A DNA stretch of 64,000 nt from TH-plancto1 sp043777375 (GTDB taxonomy: Bacteria; Planctomycetota; Planctomycetia; Planctomycetales; Planctomycetaceae), in NCBI GenBank assembly GCA_043777375.1, contig JAYWHX010000016.1, positions 62,001-126,000 of the forward strand. Reading direction: 5' to 3'. This document shows positions 31,981 to 40,891 of this stretch, piece by piece. Numbering within the stretch: position 1 is the first letter of the stretch; each line of letters starts with the position of its first letter. The translations under genes and the position numbers were made by a program. Under the pieces are notes generated by a model. The model was given only the letters and a program-made list of their open reading frames with translations, searched no databases and was not told the origin of the DNA.

Positions 31981-32739
31981 TCAGTCCAGTCCGGCGGGGG
32001 CGATGTGACGTCCGCTGTCGACCCGGATCACCTCGCCGGTGATGGTTTCGCTGCGGAGCAGTGTCACTGCCAGTTCGACAATGTCGTCGACCGAGGATTC
32101 TCGACGCAAAGGGGTGCGGGCGACAACCTGAGAGGCCCAGATCTCCTCAGAAATATCCGGAGCTCGCACCGTGGGGCCCGGCGCAATCGTGTTGACCAGA
32201 ATCCCATCACCCGCCAACTCAACAGCCAATGCACGTGTCATGAACTGAATCGCAGCCTTAGCCGTCAGGTACGGCAGGTAGTTTTGGTAGGGCGTTTCGC
32301 CGGATGCCCAATCGCCGAACTGCAAAATATGCCCTCGTGTCGGCCCGGGAAGCTGTCTCATCCGGCGGGACACATGAATCGCGAGCAGGTAATTCACACG
32401 AGCTGCCAGCATCCCGCTGTCCCAGGACTCGGCATTCAGCTCCGCAAACGGTGTCCGTTCATAATCCGAAGCCAAATTGATCAGGCAGCTGACCGGCCCG
32501 CAGGCTGCCTCGACGCCATCGAGTGCCCTGGACACTTCGGCATCACTGCTGAGGAGTGATTGCACGGCAATCGAGCGTTGCCCGAGAGCCTGTACGTCGA
32601 CCGCCAGAGAGTTTGCCTCATCCCGCGAGCTGCGATAAATGATGCCGACATGCATCCCGATCGACGCGAGACGCAGTGCGATCTCTCGTCCAATGCGGCG
32701 GGTGCCGACCACGACAGCGGTGCGTCCTCGAAGATCCAT
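31981..32739 (-). CDS. Short-chain dehydrogenase, pteridine-reductase-like
   Basis: The 252-residue protein (ATG at 32739, MDLRGRTAVVVGTRRIG) is a Rossmann-fold SDR. Three details recall pteridine reductases (PTR1/FolM) rather than generic SDRs. The dinucleotide motif has RRIG in place of the usual GxG. An Arg-Ser pair after the second strand (IIYRSS) favours NADPH. A candidate Asp143 precedes Tyr157 and Lys161 (YLPYLTAK), at nearly the same spacing as the Asp-Tyr-Lys set of PTR1. The canonical NNAG is LINLAS. It is first in an operon with queD and queC, which fits a reaction on a reduced pterin. A generic SDR function cannot be excluded. Confidence 0.8.
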   Translation of the reverse strand: MDLRGRTAVVVGTRRIGREIALRLASIGMHVGIIYRSSRDEANSLAVDVQALGQRSIAVQSLLSSDAEVSRALDGVEAACGPVSCLINLASDYERTPFAELNAESWDSGMLAARVNYLLAIHVSRRMRQLPGPTRGHILQFGDWASGETPYQNYLPYLTAKAAIQFMTRALAVELAGDGILVNTIAPGPTVRAPDISEEIWASQVVARTPLRRESSVDDIVELAVTLLRSETITGEVIRVDSGRHIAPAGLD

Positions 32740-32819
32740 GACTTCTCTCTCGGTGTGTGAGTTGGAATCATAGAGGTCCATGAGCGGAGGAACAGAGGGG
32801 AAACGCTGACTTCACACCC

Positions 32820-32857
32820 GTCGCAGAATTCGTGAGAATTGTAATGAATTCTGCGAC
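32820..32857. repeat. Palindromic repeat (GTCGCAGAATTC family)
   Basis: GTCGCAGAATTC (32820-32831) and GAATTCTGCGAC (32846-32857) are perfect 12-base arms with a 14-base spacer. It lies in the divergent region between the SDR and CehA-like genes. A related element is at 58310-58350. Confidence 0.8.
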
Positions 32858-32958
32858 CCCTTGTGTTCCCTACCGCCCGCCTGCTGGCCGCATTAGGATC
32901 GCTGCATGCCATCGCATGCAGCCACTGCCTCGCCTTCGTCCATGAGGAGTTTTCCAAT

Positions 32959-34653
32959 ATGGCGTCATCCGTCTTTCGATGTGTCAGTCTCGTCCTGTGG
33001 ACCGCGATCAGCTCCATGCCTGCATGGGCCGCCGAGACTCGCCCAGTGAGCGGGGTGATTATGGAGGACGGACATGCAGTCGCTGCTCGCCTGTATATCG
33101 AAGGGCCTCCGGGCACGTTTCACTTTGCCCGCTCGGCCGACCCGCAGGGCACAGCTGTCGTCTATGACGTTAAGCGGACGGAGACCTGCCGCGAGCAGCA
33201 CGTGACGCTGTCGGCGCATCCGTTCGCGGTCGATCTGGCACCGGGGGAGTACACGTTCACCGCTGAACGTGGGCATGAATACTTCGCGACGAAGAAGACG
33301 CTCACGGTGCCAGAGACTGGCGATGTGCCGCCGGTCGAGCTGAAGCTGGAGCGCTGGATCGACATGGCCGCGCGGGGATGGTATTCGGGAGATACGCATC
33401 TGCATCGGAAGCTGGAGGATGTGCCGAACATCGTGGCCGCTGAGGATCTGCATGTCGCCTTACCGCTGACCTACTGGGTGCGGGGAGCGTACGAGGCACC
33501 GGAGAAGTTCCCAGTGAATGGGAACCCGGAACCGAAGTTGATCACGATTGAGGAGCCGCTGGCTGACGCGAAACGCTCGCCGCTGAAGCGGTTCATCTGG
33601 CCGATCAATACGGAGTACGAGCTGTTCACGGTCAACGGAAAATCGCATACCCAGGGGGCGGTGCTGGTCCTGAATCACAAGACCCCGCTCAAGCCGGGAG
33701 CCCCGCCGGTCGGTCCGCTGTCGCAGGCTGCGAGGGACGAGGGAGCGATCTTCGACCTTGACAAGCACACCTGGAACTGGACCCCGATGATCGTCCCAGT
33801 GATGAAAGCCGATCTGTTTGAACTGGCCAACAACCACATCTGGCGGACCGAGTTTCTCAACAAGGGTTGGACAGCTGATGTCCTGCCGCAGGATTGGGAG
33901 ATCGAAACCGACTCGCAGGGGTACACCGAGCGCGGGTGGATCGACTGGGGCTTCAAGACCTACTACGCCTACCTCAACTGTGGGTTCCGCATGCGCCCCA
34001 CCGGCGGGACCGGCAGCGGGTTTCACCCCGTGCCCGCCGGGTTCGGACGGGTCTATGTGCATTGCCCGGGGGAGTTTACCTACGAGAAGTGGATGGAGGG
34101 GCTGAACGCGGGGAGAAGCTTTGTCTCGACCGGGCCGATGCTGGAGGTGACGTTCAACGGGCAGCCTCCGGGAACCGTGTTCAAGGACTTCAAAGGTGGT
34201 GAGATTCATGTCGTCGTGAACAACTTCATCCCATCATCACGGAGGCATAAGGTCGAGGTGATCGTCAATGGACAGGTTGTTTCCTGTTGTGATTCCACTA
34301 ACACCCGATCTACATACCCAAGCCAAAATTCTAGTTCAACATGTCACATTACCCGGTCTTCCTGGGTCGCTGTTCGCTGTTTCGAGTACCGGGACCATGA
34401 GTCGCTGACGAAGGAGAATCGCGATGTTTCCGAACCCACCGAGAAATCCCGCGTCCGTTACGCCCACACCGCCCCGGTCTACTTCGAAATTGATGGTCCG
34501 ATCAAGCCGCGCCAGCGCGAGGTCAACTACTTTATCCAACGGATGGAACAAGAGATCGCCCGTAATACGGGGGTCCTGGCCGACGACGAAGTCGCCGAGT
34601 ACCGAAAGGCGTTGGAGATCTACCAAAAGATCTCCGAGCGGGCAGTGGAGTGA
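32959..34653 (+). CDS. Secreted CehA/McbA-like (PHP-type) putative metallohydrolase
   Basis: The 564-residue product starts at the ATG at 32959 with GAGGAG upstream and a signal peptide (MASSVFRCVSLVLWTAISSMPAWA). Residues 30-130 are a carboxypeptidase-regulatory-like beta domain. The hydrolase part follows, with YSGDTHLHR, LNHKT and SGFHPVPAGFGRVYVHCPG. These match proteins annotated as CehA/McbA family metallohydrolases of the PHP type. A segment near residues 443-475, rich in Ser, Thr, Asn and Cys and AT-richer at the DNA level (about 34285-34350), differs from the rest. It runs convergent to the prenyl synthase gene. Confidence 0.75.
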   Translation: MASSVFRCVSLVLWTAISSMPAWAAETRPVSGVIMEDGHAVAARLYIEGPPGTFHFARSADPQGTAVVYDVKRTETCREQHVTLSAHPFAVDLAPGEYTFTAERGHEYFATKKTLTVPETGDVPPVELKLERWIDMAARGWYSGDTHLHRKLEDVPNIVAAEDLHVALPLTYWVRGAYEAPEKFPVNGNPEPKLITIEEPLADAKRSPLKRFIWPINTEYELFTVNGKSHTQGAVLVLNHKTPLKPGAPPVGPLSQAARDEGAIFDLDKHTWNWTPMIVPVMKADLFELANNHIWRTEFLNKGWTADVLPQDWEIETDSQGYTERGWIDWGFKTYYAYLNCGFRMRPTGGTGSGFHPVPAGFGRVYVHCPGEFTYEKWMEGLNAGRSFVSTGPMLEVTFNGQPPGTVFKDFKGGEIHVVVNNFIPSSRRHKVEVIVNGQVVSCCDSTNTRSTYPSQNSSSTCHITRSSWVAVRCFEYRDHESLTKENRDVSEPTEKSRVRYAHTAPVYFEIDGPIKPRQREVNYFIQRMEQEIARNTGVLADDEVAEYRKALEIYQKISERAVE

Positions 34654-34660
34654 CCGTCTT

Positions 34661-34832
34661 CGTAGAACGGAATTTATTCCGTTCGTCCTCACTCGTCAGA
34701 TCCGTCAATGCTCTGCTGAATGAAGGCAGACAGGAATGTCTGCCCCACTGACAGTGGCACAGACATTCCTGTCTGTGCGAACTGCTCAGCGATTGTGAGC
34801 CTGCTCTCGATCGGAATAAATTCCGTTCTACG
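34661..34832. repeat. Nested palindromes between convergent genes
   Basis: The outer arms (34661-34681 and 34812-34832) are perfect 21-base reverse complements built on CGTAGAACGGAAT, and each arm contains its own small palindrome (ACGGAATTTATTCCGT). Inside lie two further palindromes with the GGCAGACAGGAATGTCTGCC core (34725-34744) and its variant (34757-34779). The right outer arm supplies the stop codon of the prenyl synthase gene. It may act as a two-way terminator. Confidence 0.85.
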
Positions 34833-36633
34833 CCTGTGCCAAAATCGGCAAAGACATCAGCAACTGGTCATCTCCGTGCGAAGAACCACTGTTCGGCTCT
34901 TCGGCCAGAACGGTGTCGATGAAGAAGTAGAGCAGCTTGCGGAGTGCTTCGGACTCGACGCTGTCGGCGAGAGCCTCCGCTCGGGAGCGGGATTTCTCGA
35001 CCAGCTGTTCAGCTGCCTTGAAGGCACCGGTCGCGTTGAAGATCCGCCGCAACCGAGCCAGACGGAGGTTGTCTTCACCAGTGGATTCGAGGATCTCCCG
35101 AATTTCCTGACGCTGAGCTGGGGACGCGGATTGCAGGGCGAGTGCGAGTAGCACCGTAGGCCGCAGCGAGAGAGCGTCCTGGCCAGCGACCATTTTGTTA
35201 TTGTTGTCGCCTTCCCAGTCCTTGAGGTCGTTTAGGATTTGGAATCCGACCCCGACTTGGCGGCAAAATTGCGGGACCATTTCCTCGTACTTGCCCATCG
35301 GACCTGCCATGCGGATGCCCGCATAGAGTGCTGCTTCAAAGGCAGGGGATGTCTTGAGAGCGTAAATCTGCAAGGCATCGAGCGCGGTCATCGCCCAGTC
35401 GGGAGAGTCTTTCCACGCCATCTCAGCCCCTTGCCCATCGCAGAGGCGGATGTGGGCTTGAGACATACTTTCGATGATGTCACACGCGATGTCCGGACCC
35501 AAATCGCCGCGACAAGAATTGACCAGCTTGTACCCCAGTCCAATCAGGTAGTCGCCGATGTTGATCGCGGGACCCATCCCCTGCGACCGATGCAGCGTCT
35601 GCCGACCGTAACGGAACAGGTCGTCATCCTGAATGTCATCGTGAACCAGAGAAGCCTTGTGAAACGCCTCGATCGCCATCGCCACGCGGCAGACGGAATC
35701 GCTGAAGTTCAGCGTGTCTCCGGTCGAGTTGTTCCCAGCGCGGGTCAGTGCGTCGAACGCTGCCAGCGTGATAAATGGGCGGAATCGCTTGCCGCCGTTG
35801 GCCAGCCAGTCGTATGCCACATCTTCGGTCAGGCCCAACGGGCTGCGAGCCTTTTCGGGAGTCTTGCTCCGCACGCGAGGCAGCAGGCGTTCGAAATCAT
35901 CCGTGAACAACTTGTTCCCGGCTCGCATCAACGGTACGTAGCTGTTGGTTTCCGGGGACGGCAGCGGTTCGTACTTGTCGAGCACTTCCCAAACCCAGCT
36001 TTCATCGAGTGAGGTGTTTTTGCAATCCCCGCTGTGCAGTGGGACAGCGTACGACGGAACTCCCGCGAGTAGCACCTTGTCGATCGCCTTTTCCAGCACA
36101 TTCAGGCACGCGACGCCCAAGATTCCGTCGATGTATCCCTCGACGATGATCTTGAGGACGATCGGCGACCCTTCCGCGACGAGCACCTTGTAACCGAGTT
36201 GCTCCGCGCGAACCTTGTAGTCCGCGATCGAGCAGGCCCCGCACTTTTCGCAGTCGAGCCCGAACTGGTCGTACTCCGCTGGACAGCCTTCGGCATGCTT
36301 CAGGCAGTGGGGCAGCAAGAGCATCCGGCGCTCAAACGGCACCGCCATGAACTGCCGTTTCCAGAACGCATTCCCCAGCAGCACCATCACGAAGCCGAGA
36401 AATTTTTCCGGCAGTGCTTCCTGCTGCAAAAACGTCCGCCCCAGCTGTTCGAGATCATCACGGGTGAAGGCGTGGTTGCGGTCCACCGTGATCATAAACC
36501 GGTCAGCAGCGACGTTGATTTGATTACGTTGGACAAGAGTTTCGGGCACAGCCTTCAAGTGGCTGGTGCTGCGACGGGCCTTTTTCACCGGAGTGGGATC
36601 ATCGTCGACATCAGTCTGAGCAGCAGCGTGCAT
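34828..36633 (-). CDS. DUF116 domain fused to polyprenyl diphosphate synthase
   Basis: The 601-residue protein joins two parts. Residues about 75-225 match DUF116, with a cysteine cluster (C110, C117, C128, C131, C134 in LPHCLKHAEGCPAE and CEKCGACS) that could hold a metal or Fe-S cluster. Residues about 260-600 are an all-helical prenyl synthase: GGKRFRP for diphosphate binding, the first Asp-rich motif DDIQDDD (332-338), and a second motif read as NDLKD (468-472), with Asn in place of the first Asp. It would extend isoprenoid chains (farnesyl or geranylgeranyl range) for carotenoids, quinones or similar. I chose the ATG at 36633 because GGAGA lies six bases upstream; the frame is open to 36855. 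Confidence 0.88.
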   Translation of the reverse strand: MHAAAQTDVDDDPTPVKKARRSTSHLKAVPETLVQRNQINVAADRFMITVDRNHAFTRDDLEQLGRTFLQQEALPEKFLGFVMVLLGNAFWKRQFMAVPFERRMLLLPHCLKHAEGCPAEYDQFGLDCEKCGACSIADYKVRAEQLGYKVLVAEGSPIVLKIIVEGYIDGILGVACLNVLEKAIDKVLLAGVPSYAVPLHSGDCKNTSLDESWVWEVLDKYEPLPSPETNSYVPLMRAGNKLFTDDFERLLPRVRSKTPEKARSPLGLTEDVAYDWLANGGKRFRPFITLAAFDALTRAGNNSTGDTLNFSDSVCRVAMAIEAFHKASLVHDDIQDDDLFRYGRQTLHRSQGMGPAINIGDYLIGLGYKLVNSCRGDLGPDIACDIIESMSQAHIRLCDGQGAEMAWKDSPDWAMTALDALQIYALKTSPAFEAALYAGIRMAGPMGKYEEMVPQFCRQVGVGFQILNDLKDWEGDNNNKMVAGQDALSLRPTVLLALALQSASPAQRQEIREILESTGEDNLRLARLRRIFNATGAFKAAEQLVEKSRSRAEALADSVESEALRKLLYFFIDTVLAEEPNSGSSHGDDQLLMSLPILAQA

Positions 36634-37131
36634 GTGAGTCTCCGAAACGACAGCCTGCGACGTTCCGTGCGTGTACCTCTCGTCGAAACCGACGTGGGGA
36701 GCGGCATTGTCCAAGACTGACTCCTCTCGAATCCGCACAAACCGAGGGCGGATAACAACTGAACTGCCCGATTCTCGCGAGAGACCCGGCAGAATCGATT
36801 CCCCATGCACGTCTGAGGGGAGGGTACGCTCACACGAACGCCCATTCGCCATCATTGGGGTGTATCCGCTCTGAACACGGGTTCACGGCTGACGTGCAGC
36901 CCCCGATTCCGAACATGCTTCAGATTACAGAGTTTCTTCTCGGTTTGCATCTCTTCATTGGCGAATGAAAACGATCATATGGATGATCTCAACCTCCATT
37001 CCGCTGACACAGCCGCCTCTCCCCACGGGCGACGCGACTTTGGGAGCGGGGACAACGCCTTATAGGGTGCTTATGATCGCGACAGCAAGCTACGCAAAAA
37101 TGTTTCGATGCGATAGTAATTGCTGAGAGAT
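36634..37131. other. Upstream region of the prenyl synthase gene, no gene seen
   Basis: About 500 bases between two minus-strand genes. The first 220 bases are an open extension of the prenyl synthase frame without recognisable content. No RNA or repeat was recognised. Promoters are expected here but not identified. Confidence 0.45.
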
Positions 37132-37575
37132 TCATGAACCCGCCAGCTGAACGAACTTCTGTTCCAGTGTTGAGTAACGAGACCGCAGGTCTCCGTAGAT
37201 CCATTCAGTGATAGTGAATTTGTCGTATTGGTCTACCACATACCGGCACAAAGCAGACAGTTGAGGAGCGATCACGATCAGCGACTTTTCATAGTGCTTT
37301 ACTCGGAACTCAAGGACATGTGCAATCGAATTGACTGTATCCGAATCGCCAGCGGCTTTGTCGCTCTGAAGGTAAGTCAAGATCACCGGAAAGTAGAAAC
37401 GAAACGCGACAGGCCCCATGTAGATGAAGTCTTCCTGGAAATAAAAGGCACTCCCGGCTTTCCCGCTGAACATCACTTCCGCTTCCTGCAGCGACTTGCC
37501 GAGAAAATGGACACAAGCGGCCTGTTCATCCAGCGAGTCGTGGATGTTGATGTCTTCGCGTCTTGGAATTCTCAT
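37132..37575 (-). CDS. Small hypothetical protein
   Basis: A 147-residue protein starting MRIPRREDINIHDSLDEQAA. The pattern of aromatic and acidic residues (YFQEDFIYMGPVAFRFYFPV) recalls small cytoplasmic proteins such as DUF6714-like immunity or SMI1-unrelated families, but I do not recognise it with certainty. No signal peptide or membrane segment is seen. The ATG at 37575 is preferred to a GTG at 37584 because of a GGTGA just upstream. Codon use looks like real coding sequence. Function unknown. Confidence 0.6.
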   Translation of the reverse strand: MRIPRREDINIHDSLDEQAACVHFLGKSLQEAEVMFSGKAGSAFYFQEDFIYMGPVAFRFYFPVILTYLQSDKAAGDSDTVNSIAHVLEFRVKHYEKSLIVIAPQLSALCRYVVDQYDKFTITEWIYGDLRSRYSTLEQKFVQLAGS

Positions 37576-37706
37576 GCGAATCACCGGTTTGAAGTATTGC
37601 GGTGTTGTGCGCCACTCGGTCGACAGTCATCGGACAGGGCATATGGGCCGAACCCGCATCACAAATGCTGGCCATTGGCCATAAGCCACCGGCCATCCGC
37701 CCAACC

Positions 37707-39107
37707 TCACATATTGGTCTTGGCGTCCGTCGCATCCCCCAGCACGGCGTTCAAAGCAGTGTGCAGTTCCTTGTCGTGAGCGTGTCCCTTCGAATAGATA
37801 CGGAAGATGATGAAGCTGACCGGCAAGGCTCGAAAGAGTTCGTCGTCGTTCAGTTCCGTTGGCGTCGGCTGACCGGGGTCGAACAGGAAATTCTGCCCGC
37901 CGGTCGGGAGACGACCACTGGGGCGGTGGTAGTGCTTGGCCACATCAATGCGGAGCGGAATATCGGCGATCACCTTCGGGAGGCGGGCTCGCACCCGCTT
38001 CAGCACCAAGTCTGGCTCCGAAAAGATCGACATCCGCTCGGCTCCGGTCGTGTGGAAGTTGATTGTCTTCTCGACCGACATCTTCCAGGCGACCTCGCGG
38101 CAGAGGATCTTTTGCCAGCGATCACCCAGATCTTTGAGTTTCGGATCGGGTGAATCGGGCCAGCGGCTGATGTCGACCAGCAGGGACGACTCCGTCAGCT
38201 TGCGGTACGCCGACAGATTATCGAGTGGATTGCCTTGAAACAGATGCGGCATCGTCTCGCCGAAAATCTCTTCGAGAGCCAGATCAAGCGCCCGCACGGT
38301 CCTGTGAAAGTAAACCGTGCGAAACATGTTGGCCCGCGTCTCAATAAAATGAATCAGCGAGGGCAACCCGCGCACATGGATTGTCAATCCCTGTGGTGTG
38401 AAGAAACTATAGTGGATCAGCCGCGAGAGGTCGAAAGCCTTCGTATTGAAGCCGGTCATGAACGCATCGCGCAGCACAAAATCCATGTTGTCGACGGTAT
38501 AAATCCCGCTGAACAGCGACAACATCTTCCGCAGCCAGTCGGGGTGCCCCTCGTGATCGCTCGACTTGGGCCGCCGGATCAGGAAGGCGATCTGTTGCGG
38601 GTCGATCTCCTCCAGCGGTTGGAGACTGCCATTCGGGTTACGGCGGATGCGGCGGAGCAGGTCGCCGAGTTCCGTCTCGATCACGCGGGCTCCGATGTCC
38701 TCGTGCGTGATCCCGTACTGGTCCAGGAACTGGTCATCAAAGAAATGCCCGAACGGCCCGTGCCCCACATCGTGCAGTAGAGCCGCCATACGGGCCAGCG
38801 ATTCGACATACGCCCGCGACGGCACATTCGCACACGACTCCCGCAGCGAGTCGTACCAGTGTTCCATCACTCGCGATGCCAGATGCATGGCCCCCAGCAC
38901 ATGCTGAAACCGATTATGCTCCGCCGAGGGAAACACCCACCATGCCGTTTGCAGCTGGTGAATGTGCCGCATCCGCTGGACCCACGGATGGTCGATAATC
39001 TCCTGTTCGGAGACCTCTCCCTTGGGCAGTCCCGACTTCGAAACGAACGGGATGTACCCGTGAATTGGGTCGTGAGCGAGGCTCTCCGTGGCAAAATCGC
39101 GAGGCAT
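37707..39107 (-). CDS. HD-domain phosphohydrolase (dNTPase/SAMHD1-like)
   Basis: The 466-residue cytoplasmic protein has the HD metal-binding set: HNRFQHVLGAMHLA near residue 65, LLHDVGHGPFGHFFDD near 110, and IYTVDNMDFVLRDAF near 205. The opening DPIHGYIPF and the RMRHIHQLQTAWWVFPSAEHNRF stretch match the COG1078 branch, which contains HD-superfamily phosphohydrolases related to dNTP triphosphohydrolases and SAMHD1. Substrate could be dNTPs or a signalling nucleotide. It is divergent from the lipoprotein gene at 39289. Confidence 0.88.
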   Translation of the reverse strand: MPRDFATESLAHDPIHGYIPFVSKSGLPKGEVSEQEIIDHPWVQRMRHIHQLQTAWWVFPSAEHNRFQHVLGAMHLASRVMEHWYDSLRESCANVPSRAYVESLARMAALLHDVGHGPFGHFFDDQFLDQYGITHEDIGARVIETELGDLLRRIRRNPNGSLQPLEEIDPQQIAFLIRRPKSSDHEGHPDWLRKMLSLFSGIYTVDNMDFVLRDAFMTGFNTKAFDLSRLIHYSFFTPQGLTIHVRGLPSLIHFIETRANMFRTVYFHRTVRALDLALEEIFGETMPHLFQGNPLDNLSAYRKLTESSLLVDISRWPDSPDPKLKDLGDRWQKILCREVAWKMSVEKTINFHTTGAERMSIFSEPDLVLKRVRARLPKVIADIPLRIDVAKHYHRPSGRLPTGGQNFLFDPGQPTPTELNDDELFRALPVSFIIFRIYSKGHAHDKELHTALNAVLGDATDAKTNM

Positions 39108-39173
39108 GGTGATGTCCGTTCCAGTGGGTCGATCGACGGACTGTCGAGCGTAGCGGGGAACCTGTCAACGGAA

Positions 39174-39205
39174 GAATGGAATCCGGTGTAAAACGGATTT
39201 CATTC
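39174..39205. repeat. Small palindrome (GAATGGAATCCG / CGGATTTCATTC)
   Basis: Twelve-base arms with one mismatch and an eight-base loop lie in the divergent region between the HD gene and the lipoprotein gene. It is one of several ...AACGGAAT/ATTCCGTT... palindromes in the window (also 34661-34683, 34811-34832, 40710-40730). Confidence 0.7.
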
Positions 39206-39288
39206 CGTTCCTCCTGAAGCGTCGGGTACATTCGAGTGACTCATGTTGAACAGCCAGTTGATTCCGTCAAATGCCGAGGAGATTGCCA

Positions 39289-39783
39289 ATGTCGCAGTTC
39301 AGACTTCCATCGGCTGGCATGGCCAGTTTAGTCCTTTGTTTGTGGCTGAGCGGGTGCAGCTACATCTACCGAGTCCACTTGAATGGGGTTGTTCTGCGGG
39401 CATCAGACAAATCCCCGATCACCATCGGCGAGGTCACACTATGGGATGGGACGAGGGAACTTGGAATGAGCCCGATTGGCAGCGATGGGACTTGGGCCCT
39501 GATTGGAGAAATTATGAATGCCCACCTTCAGAAAGATAAGAATGGGGTCACTTGGCTCGATGAGGAACATCTCTTGTTGCGGCTCGAGATGGCTGGCCAG
39601 CGATATGATGTCCCCTGCCCGAAAGCTGTTGGGACAAAGTCGGGTTACGACTATTACGCTTTCGTTCTCGCAGCAATCGATGTCCCTCGACCGGAAGATT
39701 CAGGCATCACTCCGTCAGGGGAATGGCACCATGATTCGCCCCTTAGAGGCAAACGCAAACCAGTTCAGCCAAGTCCGCTCTAA
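39289..39783 (+). CDS. Small lipoprotein
   Basis: A 164-residue product with a lipoprotein signal (MASLVLCLWLSGC, with the modified Cys near residue 23). The mature part is predicted beta-rich (VHLNGVVLRASDKSPITIGEVTLWDG) and may be a carboxypeptidase-regulatory-like domain. GAGGAG lies just upstream of the ATG at 39289; an in-frame ATG at 39271 is less well placed. The gene overlaps the convergent FHA gene by four bases. Confidence 0.7.
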   Translation: MSQFRLPSAGMASLVLCLWLSGCSYIYRVHLNGVVLRASDKSPITIGEVTLWDGTRELGMSPIGSDGTWALIGEIMNAHLQKDKNGVTWLDEEHLLLRLEMAGQRYDVPCPKAVGTKSGYDYYAFVLAAIDVPRPEDSGITPSGEWHHDSPLRGKRKPVQPSPL

Positions 39784-40688
39784 TTCGACAGCACATCTTG
39801 CAGCAACTCTCGAAGTTTCTGATCGCTCGACTTGCCCCGCCCCGTCTGTCGTCCCGTCAGCCCGTTCAGGTTCTCGGGAGCGGACGCATCCACTGAATTC
39901 AGCAGGCCCAGCACCTGCTTCAGCAGGCGACGTTCTGTGCCTCGATTCCCTTGCGAGTACTCCACCGAAGCTCTCCGCAGTAGTCGCTGGTACGGTTCCA
40001 GCTGGGCCGAATCCGCTCCGTAGAACGCAGCCAATTCGGATCGAGCAGTCGCTTGCTCCTGGCTGGAGGCTGCACCGGTTGTTTGAAAGTCGACCAGCAA
40101 GAGCCCCGCCGACGACAGGCAACTGGCAGCCAGAATCGTAAACAGCAACGCTGGATTGGATTCCTTGGGCTGGTCCGCCTGCTTCTTGGGACCGGTCCCC
40201 GCTGCGAGGGATAACTCTGGGTATTTGCCATCCGCACCCAGCTGGACGGCTGCTTCGCCCGATCGAGTCGTGATTGGCCGGGCCGTTTGTCGCTTGGATT
40301 CCTTGCGAGGAGCGCGGCGGCGATTAGAGGTCGGAGTCGACTCTTGGGTGGGCGGAGGGAGTGGCGAACTCAACGGGGCCACGAGTTGAGCAGAATCGAC
40401 GATCCGCACCGTCGTCTGCCCTCCCAGATGGATTTTCGCATCCGCGGGCACTGCCATCCATTGCTGAGCGGGGGCTAGAGACTCGCCGACGCGAATCTGA
40501 TTCGCCTCGTTGGCATACAGCGACAACCGACCTTGTTGCTGAGAGACACTGGCATGGAAATCCCCGAGCTGGGGGTCGGTCAGCACGATCCCATTGTCGG
40601 CGCCGCGACCGATGTGCAAGAGCTCGCTCTCCAAGGGGAAGGACTTCCCTTGGTCGGGGCCGGTCAAGATTTCCAGCAGCACCGCCAC
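39780..40688 (-). CDS. FHA-domain membrane protein
   Basis: The 302-residue protein begins at a GTG (GAAAGGAA upstream). Residues 1-95 form a forkhead-associated phosphothreonine-binding domain: LHIGRGADNGIVLTDPQLGDFHASV is the core motif, although the usual SRxH is changed to DFHA. A basic, Ser/Thr/Pro-rich linker (100-180) leads to one membrane segment (about 180-200, LLFTILAASCLSSAGLLLV). The final 100 residues are helical. It probably reads phosphorylation on a partner protein; planctomycetes have many Ser/Thr kinases, but none is encoded nearby. Confidence 0.82.
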   Translation of the reverse strand: MAVLLEILTGPDQGKSFPLESELLHIGRGADNGIVLTDPQLGDFHASVSQQQGRLSLYANEANQIRVGESLAPAQQWMAVPADAKIHLGGQTTVRIVDSAQLVAPLSSPLPPPTQESTPTSNRRRAPRKESKRQTARPITTRSGEAAVQLGADGKYPELSLAAGTGPKKQADQPKESNPALLFTILAASCLSSAGLLLVDFQTTGAASSQEQATARSELAAFYGADSAQLEPYQRLLRRASVEYSQGNRGTERRLLKQVLGLLNSVDASAPENLNGLTGRQTGRGKSSDQKLRELLQDVLSN

Positions 40689-40838
40689 GCGATGGATTCC
40701 TTTCGAATCGGAGAACGGAGTTCATTCCGTTTCCCTTGCCAACCGACTGATTGATCGCACACGCAATTCGGAGATTGACGTTTTGGCGAGCGGGGTGGCG
40801 TCAGCCCCTGGTTCTGCGGAGAACTCCAGAAGTCCCAT

Positions 40839-40852
40839 CCGGCTCACGCCGG
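40839..40852. repeat. Short palindrome (CCGGCTCACGCCGG)
   Basis: Six-base arms around a TCAC-type centre, within a longer GGCTCACGCCGGACGCTCGCCGG stretch. A related CGGACTCACGTCCG palindrome occurs near 51326-51340. Both lie just outside gene ends. Confidence 0.5.
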
Positions 40853-40891
40853 ACGCTCGCCGGTATGTCTCGCACCGAGGATAACTCCGAG

